DNA of 64,000 nucleotides from an uncultured Treponema sp. Its GTDB lineage: Bacteria; Spirochaetota; Spirochaetia; Treponematales; Treponemataceae. The stretch lies in the NCBI GenBank assembly GCA_937901865.1, contig CALDID010000179.1:1-64000 (forward strand). Reading direction: 5' to 3'. Made by a program: the position numbers and the translations under genes. Of this stretch, positions 17,102 to 26,474 are shown piece after piece. Below the pieces are notes generated by a model, which was not told where the DNA came from, searched no databases, and saw only the letters and a list, made by a program, of their open reading frames with translations. Position 1 is the stretch's first letter; each line of letters starts with the position of its first letter.

Positions 17102-18966
17102 ATAAATATTTTGGTACAATTCGGATTTGGCTTTTTAACGCTCTTTTAATTCTTCTTTTTGCATTCACCTATCTAAAATACATAAAACTAGCCCTCACTC
17201 CTAACGTCGATGTGCAAAGCATTCCGTCCACAAAAGACAGAGGCTCTATTGTTGACCGTTCGGGAAAACGGCTTGCTGTTCAAACAGATTTTTATCATTT
17301 CATCGTTACCCCTCGCGATGTTACCGATGTTGAATACTTTGCTCAAGCGGTCGCTCCTGCGTTGGATATGAATCCGTATGAGATTGTTCAGATGATAAAT
17401 GCGAACTCAAACAGGAGCTTTCTCTATGTAAAGAAAAGGCTTGATGTAACAGAGCAAACAGAGCTAAAAAAGATTATCGACGCAAATAATTTTAACTATG
17501 CAGGCTTTGAGAGAATACCTGGAAGAGTGTATCCTGAAAATGCCCTTGCTTCTCAGCTCATCGGCTATATGGGAAACGACGGCGTAGGACTGTCTGGAAT
17601 TGAATACATTATGCAAGACACGCTCTCTCCTCAAATCTCCTCAGATGCTTCTGCCGACCGACACGGGCAAAACGTATATTTGACAATCGACGCTAACTTG
17701 CAATACAAACTAGAGCAGATTGCACAAGACACAATGAAGCAAACGCAAGCAGAAAGTATGATGCTTATCGCCGCAAGCGCAAAAAGCGGAGAAATCCTTT
17801 CTTACATCAGCCTGCCGTCAATCGACCTTAACGAATACACACGGGCAACCCCTGCGCAAACAATGGATAGACCTGCGGTATATGCCTATGAGCCAGGTTC
17901 TGTATTCAAGATATTCTCTGCGGCAATTCTCTTAGACACAAACTCTGTAAATGAAGTGGACAGCTTTCTTTGTGATGGCGTGTATGAAAAAGTATTCGAC
18001 CACGACAGAATCCGCATCACTTGTCTTGAACATCACGGCTGGCTTAACGTGAGAGGCGCACTGCAATATTCTTGCAATGAATACTTTGCACAAGCAACAG
18101 AGCGGATTTCTACCCCTGTCTTCTTGGAAAAGATACACACTTTAGGCTTTGGCGAAAAAACAGGCATAGAGCTTCCTGGAGAAACAAGAGGGTCTGTAAA
18201 AAATGAAGAAGACCGCTTGTGGTCAGCACGTTCAAAGCCTACGATGTCTATCGGTCAAGAGCTGAGCGTTTCGGCGTTGCAGATGGTGCAAGCAGCTACG
18301 GCTATTGCAAACAAAGGCACTCCGATTCAGCTCACCGTCATTTCTCGCATAACCACGCACGACGGCAAAGATTTATTTATTCACAAACCTGTCTTAAAGC
18401 CACAAGTCTTTTCAGAACGCACCGCCGCAACCATATTAAGCGATATGGAAACCGTAGCGCAGTCTGGAACAGGCAGCAGAGCAAATATCCGCGATATTTC
18501 TATCGGTGTAAAAACAGGAACAGCGCAAATGGCAGACCACGAAAGAGGCGGCTACAGTCAAACAGACTTTCTTTCTAACTGTCTTGCAATATTCCCGACA
18601 AAAGACCCAGAAATCATTTTATACATCGTCATCGAAAAAGCAAAGGGCGAAACGTATGCAGGGCGTATCGTCGCGCCTGTCATCAACGAAGCGGCAAATG
18701 TCATCATTGACCACTTAGGTATACAGCGCGGCGGGGCGTTAGGAGTGGAACATTCTGGAGTTATTTCAATACAGAGCAGCACTCCTGTAGAAATCGGCGA
18801 TACACTTCCGAACCTCATCGGTGTTCCGAAAAAAGACCTTGTAAAGCTCTTGCAGCGAAAAGATTTGAATGTGCAGATAAAAGGCGAGGGATATGTCAAA
18901 GTGCAAATTCCGTCTGCTGGCACTCCAATCACAGAAAATATGACTATAGAGCTGTATCTTGAATGA
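17098..18966 (+). CDS. Penicillin-binding protein, FtsI/SpoVD-type transpeptidase with PASTA domain
   Basis: Crosslinks peptidoglycan, most likely at the septum. At 622 aa it has a membrane segment (about 10-30), a dimerisation domain starting near KDRGSIVDRSG, and the transpeptidase domain with SVFK (268-271), SCN (325-327) and KTG (472-474). A C-terminal PASTA domain (about 562-622) is typical of class B PBPs that work with FtsW-type partners. It is translationally coupled to lepB. Whether it is the divisome PBP or an elongation PBP cannot be settled from sequence alone; the PASTA domain favours the FtsI group. Confidence 0.92.
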   Translation: MNKYFGTIRIWLFNALLILLFAFTYLKYIKLALTPNVDVQSIPSTKDRGSIVDRSGKRLAVQTDFYHFIVTPRDVTDVEYFAQAVAPALDMNPYEIVQMINANSNRSFLYVKKRLDVTEQTELKKIIDANNFNYAGFERIPGRVYPENALASQLIGYMGNDGVGLSGIEYIMQDTLSPQISSDASADRHGQNVYLTIDANLQYKLEQIAQDTMKQTQAESMMLIAASAKSGEILSYISLPSIDLNEYTRATPAQTMDRPAVYAYEPGSVFKIFSAAILLDTNSVNEVDSFLCDGVYEKVFDHDRIRITCLEHHGWLNVRGALQYSCNEYFAQATERISTPVFLEKIHTLGFGEKTGIELPGETRGSVKNEEDRLWSARSKPTMSIGQELSVSALQMVQAATAIANKGTPIQLTVISRITTHDGKDLFIHKPVLKPQVFSERTAATILSDMETVAQSGTGSRANIRDISIGVKTGTAQMADHERGGYSQTDFLSNCLAIFPTKDPEIILYIVIEKAKGETYAGRIVAPVINEAANVIIDHLGIQRGGALGVEHSGVISIQSSTPVEIGDTLPNLIGVPKKDLVKLLQRKDLNVQIKGEGYVKVQIPSAGTPITENMTIELYLE

Positions 18967-19014
18967 TGTTTTCATCTCTTGCTTTGCCAAATCTTTTATC
19001 GTAAGGAATAAGAA

Positions 19015-20748
19015 ATGTTTTCAAAGAACCTAACTCTGTTTCAAAACAGGTTTCCCGAATTGTACACGCTGTTACAAAGCTCTATACAGCAGTTTTCGTC
19101 TGACAAAGCAAACGGTGTGAATTGGGAAATCGTAAAGGCGAAAAACGGCTCAATCACCGCAAAAGAAAACGGTATATTCTTGCATTCTTCGTATAATCCG
19201 CAAAGAGAAGCAGAGCAAATGGTTAGCAAAACAGAAGAGGGAAAAGACGGAGCGGGAGTGTTTTTGTCGTTCGGCTTGGGCTATGGCTTAGACGCATTTT
19301 GCAAAAAGTATCCTGAGCGTCCGCTTATCCTTATCGAGCGAGATATAGCATATCTATTGACGGCGTTTGAGTACTTTGATTGGAGCTGTATCTTTTCACA
19401 CAAAAACGTTATCATCGCAACGGGTGCAACAGAGAGCGAGATTGTAGCCCTTCTTGAGCATTTTGGAATAGAGCAATGCCAAATCTTTTCAAATGCTGCG
19501 CAAAGCTCCCACGCAAAGCCCTTTTATGATGCGATTACAGCATTGATAAAGCGCAATATACAAAAAGCAAAGATAAACAAAAAGACAATGGAAAAATTCG
19601 GCTCTTTGTGGCTGAGAAACGCGACAAGAAATCTAAAAACATTTGCACGCTGCGACGGCATTGCTCAATATAAAAATGCCGCAATTATGGAAAACGGCGA
19701 AACATTACCTTCTGTTGTATTAGCCGCAGGCCCTTCCCTTGCAGACATTTTACCGCACTTAAAAGAGCTAAAAAAAAGAGCAATCATCATCTGTGTTGAC
19801 ACCGCCCTCCGCGTTTGCCTAAAAGCAGGGGTAGAGCCTGATTTCATCGTCCTTGTAGACCCGCAATATTGGGCATACAAGCACATTGCAGGCTTAGCAT
19901 CTCCATCATCAATCCTTATCACCGAAAGTGCAGTATTTCCCCCTGCTCTTCGCTTCCATTGCAAAAAAATAATTATGTCCTCATCTCTCTTTCCTCTCGG
20001 AAGCTATTTTGAGGGCAAGTTTAGAAAAAAAGGAGAGATTGGCGCAGGCGGCTCTGTTGCAACATCTGCATGGGATTTTGCAAGACAAATCGGCTCTACA
20101 CACATATTTCTTGCAGGTTTAGACTTAGGCTTTTCGTCAAAGAATACGCACGTCAAAGGCTCTAGCGCAGAAGAAAGAGCGCATATCGCTTCTACTCGCC
20201 TCAACAGCGCAGAAAAGATGAGCGTTTCTTCTCTTTATTCTGCAAATCCTTTTAAAGAAAAGGATTATCTAGGGCGCGACATTTTGACCGACGATAAAAT
20301 GAAGATGTTTGCGTGGTGGTTTGAAAGCAATGTGATAAAAGCTCTTGAAAAAGGACAGCGAACCTATACATTCTGTGCGCAAAATATGTCGATACCAAAC
20401 ATCAGTGTTGCTTGCATAAACGATTTCTTATTAGGCAAAGAGATAGAAAGTGAAAAAGAAGTTTTTTTCCGCACTGCAGACGAAAGCAAAAGCTGCGCCT
20501 TTGATACAGAGAAGTTCGCGGCTGAGCTAAAAGATTTTTCGAGAAAAGTCAAAACGCTCCTATCGCGTCCGAATGCAGTGAAAGAAGACAAGAGATTATA
20601 TGAAGTCGCAAAAGCACTGTTTCCCTCAAAAGAATACTTTGAACATTTTTTCACCCCTGCTTCTCACACAGCAATGCCAGAAGAGTTCATCACAGAACTT
20701 AACAAAAATGCAACCCTTTTTCTCAATTCGCTCTTTAGCGTACAGTAA
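19015..20748 (+). CDS. DUF115 / MptE-like motility-associated protein
   Basis: The 577-aa cytoplasmic protein has the DUF115 (6-hydroxymethylpterin pyrophosphokinase MptE-like) domain at about 190-420, recognisable from VVLAAGPSL, IICVDTALR, FIVLVDPQ and the glycine-rich GAGGSVATSAWDFA. Related Maf proteins in flagellated bacteria are linked to flagellin glycosylation, so a role in modifying flagellin or another surface protein is possible. It starts 48 nt after the PBP gene with AAGGAATAAGAA upstream. Its last codons (AGC GTA CAG TAA) form the first part of a tandem 23-bp array. Confidence 0.72.
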   Translation: MFSKNLTLFQNRFPELYTLLQSSIQQFSSDKANGVNWEIVKAKNGSITAKENGIFLHSSYNPQREAEQMVSKTEEGKDGAGVFLSFGLGYGLDAFCKKYPERPLILIERDIAYLLTAFEYFDWSCIFSHKNVIIATGATESEIVALLEHFGIEQCQIFSNAAQSSHAKPFYDAITALIKRNIQKAKINKKTMEKFGSLWLRNATRNLKTFARCDGIAQYKNAAIMENGETLPSVVLAAGPSLADILPHLKELKKRAIIICVDTALRVCLKAGVEPDFIVLVDPQYWAYKHIAGLASPSSILITESAVFPPALRFHCKKIIMSSSLFPLGSYFEGKFRKKGEIGAGGSVATSAWDFARQIGSTHIFLAGLDLGFSSKNTHVKGSSAEERAHIASTRLNSAEKMSVSSLYSANPFKEKDYLGRDILTDDKMKMFAWWFESNVIKALEKGQRTYTFCAQNMSIPNISVACINDFLLGKEIESEKEVFFRTADESKSCAFDTEKFAAELKDFSRKVKTLLSRPNAVKEDKRLYEVAKALFPSKEYFEHFFTPASHTAMPEEFITELNKNATLFLNSLFSVQ

Positions 20749-20922
20749 AGAGCGAATAAAAGCTACGCTGAAGACACTCACATCCGTACACTAAAGACTA
20801 ACCAATCCGTACGCTCAAGAGTATCACATCGCTACGCTAAAGAGCGGCTATACTGTACAGCAAAGAGTGAATTGAGCGTACGCTAAAGAGTGAATATACT
20901 GTACAGTAAAGAGTGAATATAC
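20739..20922. repeat. Array of eight contiguous 23-bp units after the MptE-like gene
   Basis: Eight units, most starting CGTACGCT or TGTACAGT followed by AAAGAGTGAA, run without spacers from 20739 to 20922, with a partial ninth (TGTACTTAT). The first unit includes the last codons and stop of the MptE-like gene. Units 5-8 are most alike; units 2-4 have drifted. ACTGTACAGT palindromes form at unit junctions. The rest of the gap (20923-21169) is A+T-rich, with no gene seen and a ribosome site GAGGAAAG before the next gene. Confidence 0.85.
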
Positions 20923-21169
20923 TGTACTTATAAACTATTTTCTAAAAAAAATCTAAAAAGATATAAAGTCGATTCCGCTATCCCCGATAATAAAAATACA
21001 AGATTAAAGAGTTTTTGAGTTGTAAAAATCATCCAGACATCTCAGAAAATTGCCCTAATATTCTCTTTCATCTCAAAAAGTTGGAAAACGTGTGAGGTTT
21101 TTCAACTTTTTTTTTTCGCACTATCACAAAACAGAGCTTTATAGCCGATATTCAAATGAGGAAAGTCGT

Positions 21170-22372
21170 ATGAATACATATAAAGTTCCAGAAATCAAGG
21201 TTGATTCACGCCCCACAGATATTGTTTTTCTTGATAAATCGTTCATTTTGCTCGACCCCGTTGTGCCTTTTACACAAGGACTGCGCAAATTACTCGACAA
21301 ATGGAACTTTTCGACCGTGTTTTCTAACGGAACTTTCCGCACGCCTACCATAGAAGACGAAGATGAGGAGGAAGAGGAAGACGAAAAGCCGATTTCTATT
21401 CTCGCCAATTTGATTGAAAACGCAAATAAAGCCGTTGAAGACTCTGGCGACAACGAAGACGAAAGGCTTAATATCGCCAAAGGGGTATACGACACATATC
21501 TAAAATACATTGAAGCTGTCTATACTCGTTACGCTACGCATAATACGTTCGATAACGACGACATTTCTTCGGCAATGCAAGACCTTGTCGCTTATATCAA
21601 GGCGAATAAAAAGTATATGCTCCGCATTACCGCTCCTGCAAACTCTAGCCCGAAAGATTATATCGTTATTCACTCAATGCGTTCTACGATTATTGCAATC
21701 ACGATTGGCTTTGAGCTGCGAATGACACAGGGCAGATTAACAGAACTTGCTGTTGCTTGCTTGCTGCACGAAATTGGTATGCTTCGCTTGCCGCCACAGC
21801 TTTACAACACAAAAAAACCGCTTACGCTCTATGAGCGAACAAAGATAAAAACACACCCTCTTATCGGCTATCAGATATTGCAAAAAGCAGATTTCTCCAA
21901 TGCGGTTTTAGGCGGTGTTCTTCAGCATCACGAAACAGAAACAGGCACAGGATACCCGCAGCAGCTCAAGGGAGAAAACATTTCTCTGTATGCAAAGATA
22001 ATATCTGTTGCTTGTTCTTTCGAGGCAATCACGGCAGAAAGAGAATATAGAGAAGCAAAGACAAGCTATGAAGCAATGATTGAGATGATGCGAAACGAGA
22101 ATAAAGCGTTTAATCCCGATATAATCATGGCGTTAATTCACTCTATGAGTCTTTTCCCTATCGGAGCGTATGTATATCTCATCAATGGCAAAATTGCGCA
22201 AGTAGTAGACGTAACGCCTGGCGCACCGCGCACTCCTGTTGTTCAGCTCGTGAAAGAAAGAAGCGAAGACGGTAAGCCTATAAAGATTCAAACAAACGAA
22301 AAAGATTTAAAGATAATGCGCGTGCTAAACAGCAAAGAAGTAACTGATATTTTAGGTGTTATGAAGTCATAA
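21170..22372 (+). CDS. HD-GYP-like protein with altered metal-site residues
   Basis: The 400-aa protein has an N-terminal region of unknown fold with an acidic tract (61-72) and a C-terminal HD-GYP domain (about 165-370). HD-GYP enzymes hydrolyse cyclic di-GMP. Some key residues differ: the HD pair is His200-Glu201, the Lys of HDIGK is Met, and the later Asp of VAD is Cys282. His229, His253-His254 and the GYP at 261-263 remain. Activity could be reduced or changed, or the protein may only bind the ligand. I use the ATG at 21170 behind GAGGAAAG; an upstream start at 21092 has no ribosome site. Confidence 0.82.
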   Translation: MNTYKVPEIKVDSRPTDIVFLDKSFILLDPVVPFTQGLRKLLDKWNFSTVFSNGTFRTPTIEDEDEEEEEDEKPISILANLIENANKAVEDSGDNEDERLNIAKGVYDTYLKYIEAVYTRYATHNTFDNDDISSAMQDLVAYIKANKKYMLRITAPANSSPKDYIVIHSMRSTIIAITIGFELRMTQGRLTELAVACLLHEIGMLRLPPQLYNTKKPLTLYERTKIKTHPLIGYQILQKADFSNAVLGGVLQHHETETGTGYPQQLKGENISLYAKIISVACSFEAITAEREYREAKTSYEAMIEMMRNENKAFNPDIIMALIHSMSLFPIGAYVYLINGKIAQVVDVTPGAPRTPVVQLVKERSEDGKPIKIQTNEKDLKIMRVLNSKEVTDILGVMKS

Positions 22373-22391
22373 GTAAACTTCCGCAATATCG

Positions 22392-22433
22392 CTTACAAAA
22401 CAAGCTGTGTCTTTACAAAACAGGCTATGCCTG
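22392..22433. repeat. Two-unit short repeat with a mini-hairpin
   Basis: Two 20-bp units begin TTACAAAACA; the second contains CAGGCtatGCCTG (22421-22433), a 5-bp stem with a 3-nt loop. The same word recurs near 32541, 40306 and 54082. It fills the convergent gap before the aldo/keto reductase stop. Confidence 0.6.
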
Positions 22434-23195
22434 TTAGCTAAACAACATTCTGAGCTTTTCGGCTTCTTTCTTGAAGTCTTCATCAATAACAGGCGGGTGT
22501 TCAGTGAAGTACAAGATTTGCTGCAGCTCTTCGCTGTTCCTTACTCCCCACACAGGAACAACATTGTCAAATTGATTCAAAAAACCGAACGCAATCGGGA
22601 TATTTGAGATAATGCCTCCGTTCAATGGCTGCATTGCGATTACCCCGATTTCTTTTTCTTCACACGTTTTTACAATACGGCGCGCCTCATCACTCGAAAG
22701 CACATTAAAAGAAAGCTGCACCGTTTCAAACAGCCCGCTATTCACCGCAATATCAGCTATCTCGAGCGACTCGGTAACAATGCCGATATGCCGAGTTAAG
22801 CCGCTTTCTTTTGCACTCAAGAGCGATTTATAAAGCGCACTATCGGCAGAGCAAACAGCGTCTTTTTCGGGATTTTCCAGCTGAAACACATCGACATAAT
22901 CCGTCTTCAATGCTTCAAGGCTTTCCCTCAAATCTTCTATTAAAGCCTGTGCGCCTTTGGACGTGGACTTGGTTGACAAAAACACATCGTGCCTCATACC
23001 CTTGAGAGCGTTTCCGAGACGCAGCTCGCTCACCTTTGTGTCGTGGGCTGTATCAAAGAAGTTCACGCCTCCTTCATACGCCTTATGCACGAGCTGACTT
23101 GCTTCCTCATCGCTCGCCACCTCGCCCAAACTCATCGCCCCGAACGCAGTATGACTTACGAGTAAATCTGTTTTACCAAGTGCCACAAAATCCAT
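22434..23195 (-). CDS. Aldo/keto reductase family protein with a changed catalytic tetrad
   Basis: The 253-aa protein has the aldo/keto reductase barrel pattern (NFFDTA at 45-50, SELRLGNAL, then GVIAMQPLNGG and GVRNSEELQQ near the C-terminus). Of the usual Asp-Tyr-Lys-His tetrad, Asp48 and Lys76 are present. The Tyr position holds Thr53 and the His position holds Glu107 (FQLENP instead of QLHNP). Normal carbonyl reduction is therefore doubtful; a His-to-Glu change is known from steroid 5-beta-reductases, but the loss of Tyr is more severe. Substrate unknown. It lies 34 nt downstream of glyS. Confidence 0.8.
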   Translation of the reverse strand: MDFVALGKTDLLVSHTAFGAMSLGEVASDEEASQLVHKAYEGGVNFFDTAHDTKVSELRLGNALKGMRHDVFLSTKSTSKGAQALIEDLRESLEALKTDYVDVFQLENPEKDAVCSADSALYKSLLSAKESGLTRHIGIVTESLEIADIAVNSGLFETVQLSFNVLSSDEARRIVKTCEEKEIGVIAMQPLNGGIISNIPIAFGFLNQFDNVVPVWGVRNSEELQQILYFTEHPPVIDEDFKKEAEKLRMLFS

Positions 23196-23229
23196 TTTCT
23201 TACTCCAGAAACCTTATATAATTGCAATC

Positions 23230-24684
23230 CTATGCTTTAAGTACAGGCTTGTAATTCTTGATGCCGTCGCGGATTTTTGCCACGAGGTCTTTGAGCGCAA
23301 CACGCTCCTGCTCCATAGAATCGCGGTAACGGATAGTAACCGTGTCTTTGAGTGCGCCGTCGCCCTCTCCTAAGGTTTCGTAATCGACCGTAACGCAGAA
23401 CGGTGTTCCAACCTCGTCCTGACGGCGATAACGCTTGCCCACAGAACCAGACGTATCGTAATCAGTAACGAAATCTTCTTTGAGCAAATGCTGAATCTCT
23501 TTTGCTTTTTCTGCCAAGCCGTCTTTCTTCATCAACGGCAATACCGCGACCGTAATCGGGGCTAAGCGCGGGTCTAAGTGCAAGACAGTGCGATAATCGT
23601 CCTTGCCGTCTGTGCCGACGTTCTGCTCTTCGTATGCTTCGCAGAGGAACATCAAGAAATTGCGGTTCAAACCAGCGGACGTTTCAACAACATACGGAAC
23701 ATATTTCTTGTTTCCGTCGTCCTGGTCGATGTACTGAAGGTCTTTCTTTGAATACTCCATATGCTGAGAAAGGTCGAAGTCGGTGCGGCTGTGGATACCC
23801 TCAACTTCCTCAAAGCCAATCGGGAAATTGTAGGTGATGTCATAAGCATCTTTTGCGTAGTGCGCCAACTTGTCGTGATGATGCCACTTGAGGTTCTTTT
23901 CGGCAATACCGTACTTCAAATAGAAGCTCCAGCGTTCCTTTCTCCAGCGTTCAAACGTTTCGTCTTCCGTTCCCGGCTTGCAGAAATATTCCATCTCCAT
24001 CTGCTCGAACTCGCAAGTGCGGAAAATGAAGTTCTTGAAGATGATTTCGTTGCGGAACGACTTTCCCACCTGCGCCACACCGAACGGCACTTTGAGGCGG
24101 TTAGACTGCACAATGCTCTTGAAATCGGTGAAGATGCCCTGACAGGTTTCTGGGCGAAGATAAATCAAGTGGCTTTCGTCCGCGATTGGTCCCTGATACG
24201 TCTTGAACATCAAATTGAACTCGCGCACAGCCGTATATTTGCGGTTCTTTGAATGGCACGTCGGGCAATCGATATGAGAGTCGATAAACTCCTTCATTTC
24301 TTCGTGGTTCATCGTGTCCGCAGGCTTTTCGGGCGTGAAGTTGTTTGCCGCGCACCAATCTTCAATGAGCTTGTCTGCACGGTGGCGCGCCTGACACTCA
24401 AGACAGTCAACCATCGGGTCAGAGAAGTGGTCAACGTGTCCGCTTGCCTTCCACGTTGTGTGGTGCTGGAAAATCGCAGAATCCAAGCCAACCACGTCGT
24501 CGTGGAGCTGCGTCATATAATGCCACCACGCATTCTGAATATTGCGCTTGAAGTCAACTCCCAAAGGACCGTAATCCCACGCGCCAGCCTGTCCGCCGTA
24601 AATCTCGCTTGCCTGATACACAAAGCCGCGCCGCTTGCACAGGCTTATGATTTTATCCAATGTACATTCGTGATTGTCTGCCAT
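23230..24684 (-). CDS. glyS: Glycyl-tRNA synthetase, homodimeric type
   Basis: Charges tRNA-Gly. The 484-aa class II synthetase is of the single-chain type shared by archaea, eukaryotes and some bacteria, not the alpha2-beta2 type. The N-terminal motif reads GFVYQASEIYGGQAGAWDYGPLG; motif 2 is visible at SFRNEI near 220. The C-terminal anticodon-binding domain starts near residue 385. Two CxxC pairs (CLEC, CPTC) in the insertion between 100 and 170 suggest zinc binding. A GGAGC ribosome site precedes the ATG. Confidence 0.96.
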   Translation of the reverse strand: MADNHECTLDKIISLCKRRGFVYQASEIYGGQAGAWDYGPLGVDFKRNIQNAWWHYMTQLHDDVVGLDSAIFQHHTTWKASGHVDHFSDPMVDCLECQARHRADKLIEDWCAANNFTPEKPADTMNHEEMKEFIDSHIDCPTCHSKNRKYTAVREFNLMFKTYQGPIADESHLIYLRPETCQGIFTDFKSIVQSNRLKVPFGVAQVGKSFRNEIIFKNFIFRTCEFEQMEMEYFCKPGTEDETFERWRKERWSFYLKYGIAEKNLKWHHHDKLAHYAKDAYDITYNFPIGFEEVEGIHSRTDFDLSQHMEYSKKDLQYIDQDDGNKKYVPYVVETSAGLNRNFLMFLCEAYEEQNVGTDGKDDYRTVLHLDPRLAPITVAVLPLMKKDGLAEKAKEIQHLLKEDFVTDYDTSGSVGKRYRRQDEVGTPFCVTVDYETLGEGDGALKDTVTIRYRDSMEQERVALKDLVAKIRDGIKNYKPVLKA

Positions 24685-24786
24685 GAATATGCTCCTAAAA
24701 TAACTCTACAAAAGAGAGTAGCACAAAGCGAAAAAAGTTTCTACCGCCTTACTCTTTTTTCCCGTGTCATTGTCGGGCTTTCCCCC

Positions 24787-24870
24787 ATGTCATTGTCGGG
24801 CTTGACCCGATAATCTTTCCAAAGCACTCTACGCCTTGAAAGATTCCCGTATCAAGTACGAGAATGACAT
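24787..24870 (-). repeat. 84-bp REP-like palindromic element, intact copy
   Basis: On the minus strand the element runs from ATGTCATTCTCGTACTTGAT through CTTTCAAGGCGTAGAGTGC to CCCGATAATGACAT. It has two hairpin arms (one on the CCCGT motif, one on TATCGGG). The same element, split by a MITE, lies at 28878-29080; half of it forms the rfb terminator at 12596. A further partial arm (TGTCATTGTCGGGCTT) lies just left at 24763-24780. Together with MITE copy B it accounts for the 24685-25063 gap, where I see no gene. Confidence 0.7.
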
Positions 24871-24949
24871 ACGCTCTGCAGCACCACAAAAATGCGATAC
24901 TGGTATCTAAAGAGCATCGATAGCCGTATCGAAGCCCCTTAAAAATCAT

Positions 24950-25063
24950 TAGACCTGTTCGATAATTGTCATTATCGGGCTCGACCCGATAATCTTTTTG
25001 CCTATATTGCAATAGATTGCCGTATCAAGTACGGCAATGACATACTGTTTCCGAACAGGTCTA
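24950..25063 (-). mobile_element. 114-bp MITE-like element, copy B
   Basis: Reverse-oriented and identical to copy D over all 114 bp. Its terminal TA abuts the radA stop codon (25064-25066) without a single intervening base, so it lies exactly at the 3' end of radA. Confidence 0.87.
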
Positions 25064-26473
25064 TTATTTTGCAAAAAGCAATCGTATCATATCTTTAATG
25101 CTCTCCGCTGCAATAGTAACCCCTGTATCTTTGTTCGGCGCGACAACAGTGTTATATCCCATAGACTGCGCAGCCTTTATTCTTTGCTTCAATCTCGACA
25201 CAGGGCGAATCTCTCCTGCAAGGCTCAGCTCCCCCATAATCACGGTGTTTTCGCTCAATGCAATATCCGTCCGCGCCGAATACAAAGCCGCCGCCAATGC
25301 CGAATCTATCGCGCTCTCTCCTAATCTCACCCCCCCTGCTACATTGATATAGATGTCTTGGTCGCTGAACTTCAAGCCTGCTCTCTTTTCAAGCACCGCC
25401 GCCACTCTCGAAACTCGCGCGCTGTCTATCCTGTCGCTGTATACCCTCGTCATAGACGACTTTGCAGGGACGGTTAGAGCCTGTATCTCCACCAAAAAAG
25501 AGCGAGAGCCCTCAAACACCGCCGTAATCGCCACTCCCGCAGGAAAAGCACCACTTCGCCGCGTGATGAAAAGAGAGCTGGGGTCTGCTATCTCTGAAAG
25601 CCCCTTGTCGCCCATTGCAAAAATACCTATCTCGTCTATCGAGCCGAATCTGTTTTTCTCCGCTCGCAAAAAGCGCACGTCGTCGTTTGACCGCTCGAAC
25701 GAAAGCACAGTATCCACCATGTGTTCCAGCGTCTTTGGACCTGCAATATTGCCGTCTTTCGTGATGTGTGCCGTCAATATCATCACCGTATCTCTTTCTT
25801 TCGCCCAACCGATAAGCTCCGCGGCGCAATACTTGAGCTGGCTTATCGTCGCGGGAATATTCCCTGCTTCGACGCTCGCCACCGTCTGTATAGAATCGAT
25901 TATCACAAGGCTTGGGATAAGCTCGTCTAGCGCATCTGTGATGTCTTCAAGGCGCGTTGTGCAAAGGATTTGTATCTTTGAAGTATCAAGCTCTAATCTA
26001 TCTGCTCGGCTCTTTATCTGCGACGCGCTCTCTTCGCCTGAAACATACAATACTTTTCCCGACGTTTCCCCTGCAATGCGCAGCTTTTTCGCCTCGACAG
26101 CCGAAAGCACAGCCTTAGACGAGTCGCTCTTTGCCACATGTGCGCACGTCTGTATCAACAACGTCGATTTTCCAATCCCTGGCTCGCCTCCGATAAGGAT
26201 AACGCTTCGCTTCATCGCGCCGCCGCCTAAAACTCTATCAAACTCCGCGCTTCCCGTCTTCAGCCTGCTTCCCTCAAGCGCATTCACCTCGGATAAAGCA
26301 ACGCTCTTCACCTTCACCGCAGGCAGCACCGCACCTGTCAGCGTTTTCGCCACAGCCTTCGACGTAGACTCTACAAAGGTGTTCCAGCTAGAGCATTCGG
26401 GACATCGCCCCAGCCATCGCGATTGCGAATATCCGCACTCCGAGCATGTGTATGTTACAGTGTCTTTTGCCAT
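25064..26473 (-). CDS. radA: DNA repair protein RadA (Sms)
   Basis: Helicase-like ATPase that drives branch migration in recombination repair. The 469-aa protein has the C4 zinc finger (Cys10, 13, 24, 27), a RecA-type ATPase with Walker A GGEPGIGKST (95-104), the RadA-specific KNRFG motif (near 262) and a C-terminal Lon-protease-like domain (from about 330). The region near 133-140 has a short insert after the Walker A block (SSKAVLSAVEAKKLRIAGET), slightly unusual. It starts 1 nt after the cysE stop, in the order dacA-cysE-radA. Confidence 0.95.
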   Translation of the reverse strand: MAKDTVTYTCSECGYSQSRWLGRCPECSSWNTFVESTSKAVAKTLTGAVLPAVKVKSVALSEVNALEGSRLKTGSAEFDRVLGGGAMKRSVILIGGEPGIGKSTLLIQTCAHVAKSDSSKAVLSAVEAKKLRIAGETSGKVLYVSGEESASQIKSRADRLELDTSKIQILCTTRLEDITDALDELIPSLVIIDSIQTVASVEAGNIPATISQLKYCAAELIGWAKERDTVMILTAHITKDGNIAGPKTLEHMVDTVLSFERSNDDVRFLRAEKNRFGSIDEIGIFAMGDKGLSEIADPSSLFITRRSGAFPAGVAITAVFEGSRSFLVEIQALTVPAKSSMTRVYSDRIDSARVSRVAAVLEKRAGLKFSDQDIYINVAGGVRLGESAIDSALAAALYSARTDIALSENTVIMGELSLAGEIRPVSRLKQRIKAAQSMGYNTVVAPNKDTGVTIAAESIKDMIRLLFAK

Positions 26474-26474
26474 A

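Noticed and set aside
20739..20922. CRISPR array
   Set aside because: Units are contiguous with no unique spacers, the repeats diverge along the array and no cas gene is near. The same holds for the arrays at 30407 and 39040.
24685..24760. T-box or other leader in front of glyS
   Set aside because: I see no T-box sequence or specifier structure; only a ribosome site and A+T-rich DNA.
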